Translations under genes and position numbers: made by a program
In this document: in pieces, positions 39,606 through 44,154 of the stretch
Numbering within the stretch: position 1 is the stretch's first letter
Layout of the letters: each line of letters opens with the position of its first letter
Source: Arthrobacter rhizophilus
GTDB lineage: Bacteria > Actinomycetota > Actinomycetes > Actinomycetales > Micrococcaceae
Assembly: GCF_026241105.1 (NCBI RefSeq)
Contig: NZ_JAPFFT010000028.1
Span: 1 to 44,154 of the forward strand
Direction: 5' to 3'
Length of the DNA stretch: 44,154 bases
The notes under the pieces: generated by a model
The model's input: only the letters and a program-made list of their open reading frames with translations
Databases searched by the model: none
What the model was told of the DNA's origin: nothing

Positions 39606-42068
39606 ATGTCCCTTATTCGCGCGCTCAGCAAGGAACTGGAAGCGCGCAGCGATGAATCGCTGCGGGCCCTGTTTGCCGCGCGGCCGGACCTCATTTCCCC
39701 TGCCGCCCCGGACTTCGCTGCTCTCGCTGCGAGGGCGAGCGCACGGGTCAGTGTGCAACGGGCCCTCGAACGGCTCAACAAACCGGAAATGCAGGTACTG
39801 GAGACGCTCCATCTCTGCACCAACGCAGACACTGGCCACAGCGTCTCTGCGGCGGGTTTGAAAAAGTGCATCAACGGCTCCACACTTGCCGCGCTCGAGC
39901 CGATCTTGAACAAGCTCCAGGAGCTGGCACTCATCCACAGGGCCGATCCGCCGGCCACGGTGCACAATCCTGGTCGCCAGCGCTTCTACTTGCCGGTGGG
40001 CAGCCTCAAGGACGTCATCGGCATCTACCCCGCCGGCCTGGGCCGCAGCTACACCGAACTGGTGCGGCTGCAGCCGGCCTTCGCCCAGCGCGTAGTACAG
40101 CTCGTAGCCGAACTTCACAAGAGCGGCGCCGATGTCCTCGCTGCCACCACGCCGATGGACGCAGCGCTGGCCCTGCAGCGATGGACGTCGACCCCGGAGA
40201 GTCTGCAGCACATCTTGTCCGAGGCCCCGATACGGACCCGTCCCCTTTTGAACAAGTTTGGCAGCTGGGCCATGGGTGCCGTTCCACAGGCCCAGCGCAA
40301 GGCCTCCGTGCTCCATGAGGGCCGCGACGTCGGTCCCGTGGACTGGCTCTTGGCCCGCGGCTTGCTTGTACCCCTGGACGCCGGCCACGTTGAACTGCCC
40401 CACAGCGTCGGTTTGTCCCTGCGTGGCGGCGCGATCGTGGACCACTTCACTTTGAAGCCTCCCGTGCCGGAGTTGGGCCAGACAAGTGCCGCCTTGCGCC
40501 GGAATGCCGCCATGGGCGCCATTGCCGAAGTACTCCGATTGGTCGGCGAACTCCTGTACGCGGTCCGGGAGCAGCCTGTGGTTACCCTGCGCAGCGGCGG
40601 GGTGGGTGTGCGGGAGCTCAAACGCCTGGCCGATAGCCTCCGATTGGGACTGTCCGAGACTGCGCTGATCCTTGAGCTCAGCGCCCTGTCCGGATTGCTG
40701 CGCCTCGATGTGGACAGTTCCACGTGGGTCCAGCCACCCACGGTGGAGTGGCTCACGCTCCCCCGGCAGGAACAGTGGCTCTGGCTGGTCAACGCCTGGC
40801 TGGCCAGCGAGCGCGCCCCGTCACTCGTCGGGCAGAACCTCCCCGGTCCTGCCGCGACGGCATCGCGAACCGGTTTTGCCGGAACTTCCATCAACGCTTT
40901 GTCTGCCGAGGCCCAACGCCCTGACGCCCCGCTTGTCCGCAAACGGATCTTGGAGATCCTCGACGAGCTCACCCGCGAAGTCGAAGCACTGGACGGCAAG
41001 GCCCCCGTGCTCAACGCCGAGGCTGTCATGGAGCGCGCTGAGTGGACCCAACCCCGGATGTCACGGCGGTTCAGTTCCCTCATCCGCGGCATATTGCACG
41101 AAGCGGAAATCCTGGGGCTCATGGGTTCCGGCGCCCTCACCCAGCTGGGCTCCGCCATCGCCACCGAACAGCCGGATCTTGCCCTGCGCATCCTCGGCGA
41201 ACACCTGCCCGCTGCGGTCAACCACGTCCTGCTCCAGGCAGACCTGACGGCCGTGGCCCCGGGGTACTTGGCACCTGAACTGAGCGAAAAACTGCTTCTG
41301 ATAGCCGAGGCCGAAGGCCAAGGGCCGGCCACCATCTTCCGTTTCTCCGGAGATTCAATCAGACGCGCGCTGGACGCCGGCCAGGACGCAGAGGCCATCC
41401 TCGCTTTCTTGCGCACCCACTCCGCCACTGACGTCCCACAGCCGCTCCAGTACCTGATCAAGGACATCGCCTCGCGGCACGGCCGGCTACGCGTCGCCAC
41501 CAGCGCCAGTTTCATCCAAAGCGACGACGAGGCCGCCATTGCCGAACTCCTTCACGAGCCCGGGACGGCGAGCCTGGGCCTGGTCCGGATCGCCCCCACG
41601 GTGCTGACCTCCGCGGTGAGCCCGCGGGAGACCGCGAGGGTGCTGCGCGAGCTGGGACTTTCGCCTGCGGTGCAGGAGGCCGAGCCCGCCGTCGTGCGTT
41701 ATAAGAGGGCGACGGCGGTGGCCGGCGGCGCCCGCCCCGTTTATACGGCGCCCCGCACCGCCCCGCCGGACGACGACGTCGACGCCCAACTGGCGGTCCT
41801 GAGGCATCATCGAGGGGTCTCGGGTGACATGACCGGCGAGGCGGCAACGCAACTGGGGCTCGAAACCCTCCAGAGGGCCATCCGGCTGAAGCAAGCGGTC
41901 ACCATGAACGTTGTTGACGGCTTGGGGAATTCCAACACCGAGACCGTTGTTCCCGTATCAGTGTCCGGCGGGCGGGTCCGGGTGTTCGACGCGGCCAGGG
42001 ACACCGAAAGAGTCTTGTCCATCCACCGCATTATCGATGTGGAACCTGCGGGCGATCCGCGCAAGTGA
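39606..42068 (+). CDS. Helicase-associated domain protein (XPB partner)
   Basis: The 820-residue protein lacks Walker motifs and is not itself a helicase. The first half is winged-helix-like and helical (RALERLNKPEMQVLETLHLC; AALEPILNKLQELALIHR). A later segment (about 600-690: DGQ-less TATIFRFSGDSIRRALDAGQDAEAIL; PQPLQYLIKDIASRHGRLRV) matches the PF13625 'helicase conserved C-terminal' type found next to actinobacterial XPB. TAACGT (39593-39598) eight bases before the ATG suggests a leaderless transcript. The XPB gene starts 10 bp after its stop. A role as loader or clamp for XPB in DNA repair is inferred from constant linkage, not from a known mechanism. Confidence 0.85.
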   Translation: MSLIRALSKELEARSDESLRALFAARPDLISPAAPDFAALAARASARVSVQRALERLNKPEMQVLETLHLCTNADTGHSVSAAGLKKCINGSTLAALEPILNKLQELALIHRADPPATVHNPGRQRFYLPVGSLKDVIGIYPAGLGRSYTELVRLQPAFAQRVVQLVAELHKSGADVLAATTPMDAALALQRWTSTPESLQHILSEAPIRTRPLLNKFGSWAMGAVPQAQRKASVLHEGRDVGPVDWLLARGLLVPLDAGHVELPHSVGLSLRGGAIVDHFTLKPPVPELGQTSAALRRNAAMGAIAEVLRLVGELLYAVREQPVVTLRSGGVGVRELKRLADSLRLGLSETALILELSALSGLLRLDVDSSTWVQPPTVEWLTLPRQEQWLWLVNAWLASERAPSLVGQNLPGPAATASRTGFAGTSINALSAEAQRPDAPLVRKRILEILDELTREVEALDGKAPVLNAEAVMERAEWTQPRMSRRFSSLIRGILHEAEILGLMGSGALTQLGSAIATEQPDLALRILGEHLPAAVNHVLLQADLTAVAPGYLAPELSEKLLLIAEAEGQGPATIFRFSGDSIRRALDAGQDAEAILAFLRTHSATDVPQPLQYLIKDIASRHGRLRVATSASFIQSDDEAAIAELLHEPGTASLGLVRIAPTVLTSAVSPRETARVLRELGLSPAVQEAEPAVVRYKRATAVAGGARPVYTAPRTAPPDDDVDAQLAVLRHHRGVSGDMTGEAATQLGLETLQRAIRLKQAVTMNVVDGLGNSNTETVVPVSVSGGRVRVFDAARDTERVLSIHRIIDVEPAGDPRK

Positions 42069-42078
42069 GGAAGCAATA

Positions 42079-43722
42079 GTGAGCGACGGTCCGCTGATCG
42101 TACAGAGCGACAAAACCATCCTGCTGGAAGTCGACCACGAGCTCGCCACCGAGGCACGGCATGCGATTGCGGCGTTCGCCGAGCTGGAGCGCGCCCCCGA
42201 ACACGTCCATAGCTACCGGCTCACTCCTTTGGGTTTGTGGAATGCCCGCGCCGCGGGGCTCGACGCCGAAAAGGTTCTCGACACGCTCCTGCGCTACTCC
42301 CGTTTCCCGGTGCCGCACTCGTTGCTGATCGACATCGAAGAGACGATGTCGCGTTACGGCCGGTTGCGCCTGGAAAAGGACCCACAGCACGGATTGGTCA
42401 TGCGGACCACCGACTATCCCGTGCTTGAGGAAGTCATCCGGGCGAAGAAGATCTCACCGCTGCTGGGGCCGAGGATCGACGGCGAAACGGTGGTGGTGCA
42501 TTCCTCCCAGCGCGGGCAGCTCAAGCAATTGTTGCTCAAGCTCGGATGGCCGGCCGAGGACCTCGCGGGCTATGTAGACGGCACTCCGCACCTGATCACC
42601 TTGAACGAGGACGGCTGGCACCTGCGGCCCTACCAAAAGCTTGCCACGGAGAACTTCTGGGCGGGCGGCAGCGGCGTCGTCGTCCTGCCTTGCGGTGCGG
42701 GGAAGACGCTAGTGGGCGCGGCCGCCATGGCCACCAGCTCCACCACCACCCTGATCCTGGTCACCAACACCGTCGCGGCCCGGCAATGGAAGGACGAGCT
42801 TCTCAAGCGGACGTCCTTGACGGAGCAGGAAATCGGCGAGTATTCGGGCGCGGTCAAGGAAGTCCGGCCCGTCACGATCGCCACCTACCAGGTCCTGACC
42901 ACAAAGCGCGGGGGCCTCTACCCGCACCTGGAACTCGTGGACGGGCACGACTGGGGGCTCATCATTTACGACGAGGTCCACCTTTTGCCGGCGCCGATCT
43001 TCCGGATGACGGCGGACCTGCAAGCCCGGCGGCGGCTCGGACTGACGGCGACCTTGGTGCGGGAGGACGGGCGGGAGGGCGAGGTTTTCAGCCTGATCGG
43101 CCCCAAGCGCTACGACGCACCGTGGAAGGACATTGAGGCCCAGGGCTACATAGCGCCGGCGGACTGCGTGGAAGTCCGGGTGGACCTGCCCAGGGACGAA
43201 CGGGTGGCCTACGCCATGGCGGAAGATGCGGACAAGTACCGATTGTGCGCTACGTCGGAGACCAAGACCCACCTGGTGGAGCAGTTGGTGGCGCAGCACC
43301 AAGGCGAGCAGCTGCTGGTGATAGGCCAGTACATCGATCAGTTGGATGAGATCGGCGCGCGCTTGGACGCTCCCGTGATCAAAGGCGACACAACCGTCAA
43401 GGTGCGGCAGAAGCTGTTCAACGCCTTCCGTGCCGGTGAAATCAAAACCCTCGTGGTCTCCAAGGTAGCCAACTTCTCGATCGACCTGCCGGAGGCCTCC
43501 GTGGCGATCCAGGTATCGGGATCCTTCGGTTCCCGGCAAGAAGAGGCACAGCGGCTGGGCCGATTGCTTCGCCCCAAGCAGGACGGCCGTGCGGCGCGCT
43601 TCTACTCGTTGGTGGCCAGGGACACCCTCGACCAGGACTTCGCGGCCAAACGGCAGCGCTTCCTCGCCGAGCAGGGCTACGCGTACCGGATCATGGACGC
43701 GAAGGACGTACCCACGGGGTAG
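42079..43722 (+). CDS. XPB-type DNA repair helicase
   Basis: The 547-residue superfamily 2 helicase resembles archaeal and eukaryotic XPB, a 3'-5' unwinding enzyme of nucleotide excision repair. The N-terminal damage-recognition-like domain (1-175) precedes motif I PCGAGKT (Lys209), DEVH (298-301), GLTATLVREDGREGEVFSLIGPK with an RED motif as in XPB, and motif VI QRLGRLLRPK. GTG 42079 is preferred (GAGGAAG just upstream); the open frame to 41911 overlaps the previous gene. It lies 10 bp after the helicase-associated gene, so they form an operon. Other bacteria mostly lack XPB. Confidence 0.95.
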   Translation: MSDGPLIVQSDKTILLEVDHELATEARHAIAAFAELERAPEHVHSYRLTPLGLWNARAAGLDAEKVLDTLLRYSRFPVPHSLLIDIEETMSRYGRLRLEKDPQHGLVMRTTDYPVLEEVIRAKKISPLLGPRIDGETVVVHSSQRGQLKQLLLKLGWPAEDLAGYVDGTPHLITLNEDGWHLRPYQKLATENFWAGGSGVVVLPCGAGKTLVGAAAMATSSTTTLILVTNTVAARQWKDELLKRTSLTEQEIGEYSGAVKEVRPVTIATYQVLTTKRGGLYPHLELVDGHDWGLIIYDEVHLLPAPIFRMTADLQARRRLGLTATLVREDGREGEVFSLIGPKRYDAPWKDIEAQGYIAPADCVEVRVDLPRDERVAYAMAEDADKYRLCATSETKTHLVEQLVAQHQGEQLLVIGQYIDQLDEIGARLDAPVIKGDTTVKVRQKLFNAFRAGEIKTLVVSKVANFSIDLPEASVAIQVSGSFGSRQEEAQRLGRLLRPKQDGRAARFYSLVARDTLDQDFAAKRQRFLAEQGYAYRIMDAKDVPTG

Positions 43723-43741
43723 TGGCTGGTCACCTCAGGGT

Positions 43742-43981
43742 CTAGGCAACCAGCTGTTGTGCGCGCTCTTGTTGCTGCGCTGGTTTCAGCGCGACGACGT
43801 CGACGACGGCCCAAGACTCTTCGTCGTTGAGCTGCGCGTTCGCGAAGCGTTCGGCGGCAGCCCGATCACTGAATTCCTCGTGCCCGATGCGTCCTGAGTG
43901 CGGGTCCAGAAAGCTGACATGGAACTCGATGTTCTGAGGCTGCGGAGCTTGTTCGTTCTTCATGTCTAGTTTCTTTTCCAT
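43742..43981 (-). CDS. Small hypothetical protein
   Basis: The 79-residue soluble protein has a lysine/glutamine-rich N-terminus, a central region with alternating pattern (IEFHVSFLDPHSGRIGHEEFSDRAAAERFANAQL) and a glutamine-rich end (QQQERAQQLVA). I recognise no family. ATG 43981 has only GGAG two bases away; ATG 43963, six codons later, is an equally plausible start. It is convergent with the XPB gene, 19 bp from its stop, and no terminator separates them. Confidence 0.6.
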   Translation of the reverse strand: MEKKLDMKNEQAPQPQNIEFHVSFLDPHSGRIGHEEFSDRAAAERFANAQLNDEESWAVVDVVALKPAQQQERAQQLVA

Positions 43982-44102
43982 GGCTCCAGTGTGAAACGGG
44001 GCTCCGACAATTTAGGACTGTGCCAGCGGCGTGTTGGGTTTTGGCTGGCCGCGTTGGCTCGGGCCATGTTTGTTTAGGCCGAAGTTACGTCCGTCGTGAC
44101 GT

Positions 44103-44136
44103 GCGAGATCCCCGCCGTGGCGGGGATCTCGCTGTT
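44103..44136. terminator. Perfect 14-bp hairpin with T-run
   Basis: Arms 44103-44116 and 44119-44132 are fully complementary with a two-base centre, followed by TGTTTT. It would end a plus-strand transcript; no complete plus-strand gene lies between 43723 and 44102, so it may be the XPB operon terminator or serve a minus-strand gene beyond the window. I see no gene in 43982-44154. Confidence 0.7.
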
Positions 44137-44154
44137 TTCGGGTCGGGTTGTTCT

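Overview
The window is high-GC actinobacterial chromosome and looks like Arthrobacter or a close relative in the Micrococcaceae. The evidence is the gene content (DUF3027 beside a long cold-shock protein, a two-gene XPB helicase set, a DtxR/IdeR regulator next to serC, paired c-di-AMP riboswitches before cell-wall hydrolases), frequent GTG/TTG starts, and several genes whose only plausible promoter places transcription start at the start codon. There is no integrase, transposase, phage gene or CRISPR array. This is reading-based inference; no database was searched.

Layout. 1-7150: an intergenic repeat cluster, an inositol-phosphatase family enzyme, a four-helix membrane protein, and two DUF998 membrane paralogs. 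Between the paralogs lie a TPR-only protein, a divergent small secreted protein made of five ATGWWPN repeats, and a coupled pair (STAS-like protein and soluble GGDEF-EAL enzyme). 7292-8234: tRNA-Arg(CCU) abutting a DUF6314 gene and a Nudix hydrolase. 8382-14649: a three-gene c-di-GMP operon of PilZ-tailed glycosyltransferase, hybrid histidine kinase and REC-GGDEF response regulator. 14851-18431: an ABC exporter coupled to an ABC-F protein, preceded by a strong leader hairpin. 18626-20064: a double-HTH protein with a seven-helix membrane protein. 20087-22625: a cystine-type ABC transporter with an attenuator-like leader. 22644-25670: GH38 alpha-mannosidase. 25839-31460: molybdenum cofactor and formate-dehydrogenase-like cluster. 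31494-34491: an HNH nuclease and two cell-wall hydrolases (NlpC/P60 and M23), each hydrolase with its own ydaO-type c-di-AMP riboswitch. 34492-43981: DtxR/IdeR, serC, an MFS exporter whose start codon lies in a large hairpin, DUF3027, cold-shock protein, and the helicase-associated protein with the XPB helicase.

The most unusual locus is 2541-4117. A cytoplasmic TPR protein without any DNA-binding domain is divergent from a secreted precursor with five ATGWWPN copies, which has a near-consensus promoter, an operator-like dyad and a perfect terminator. This has the architecture of a Rap/Phr-like (RRNPP) peptide-signalling pair, not normally associated with Actinobacteria, and the TPR protein itself carries a TGWWN sequence. 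Function is inferred, not shown.

Second-messenger logic recurs. c-di-GMP proteins occupy 4150-5670 and 8382-14649, and c-di-AMP RNAs control the hydrolases. RNA-level control is also suggested at the ABC-F leader, the cystine-operon leader and the MFS start hairpin.
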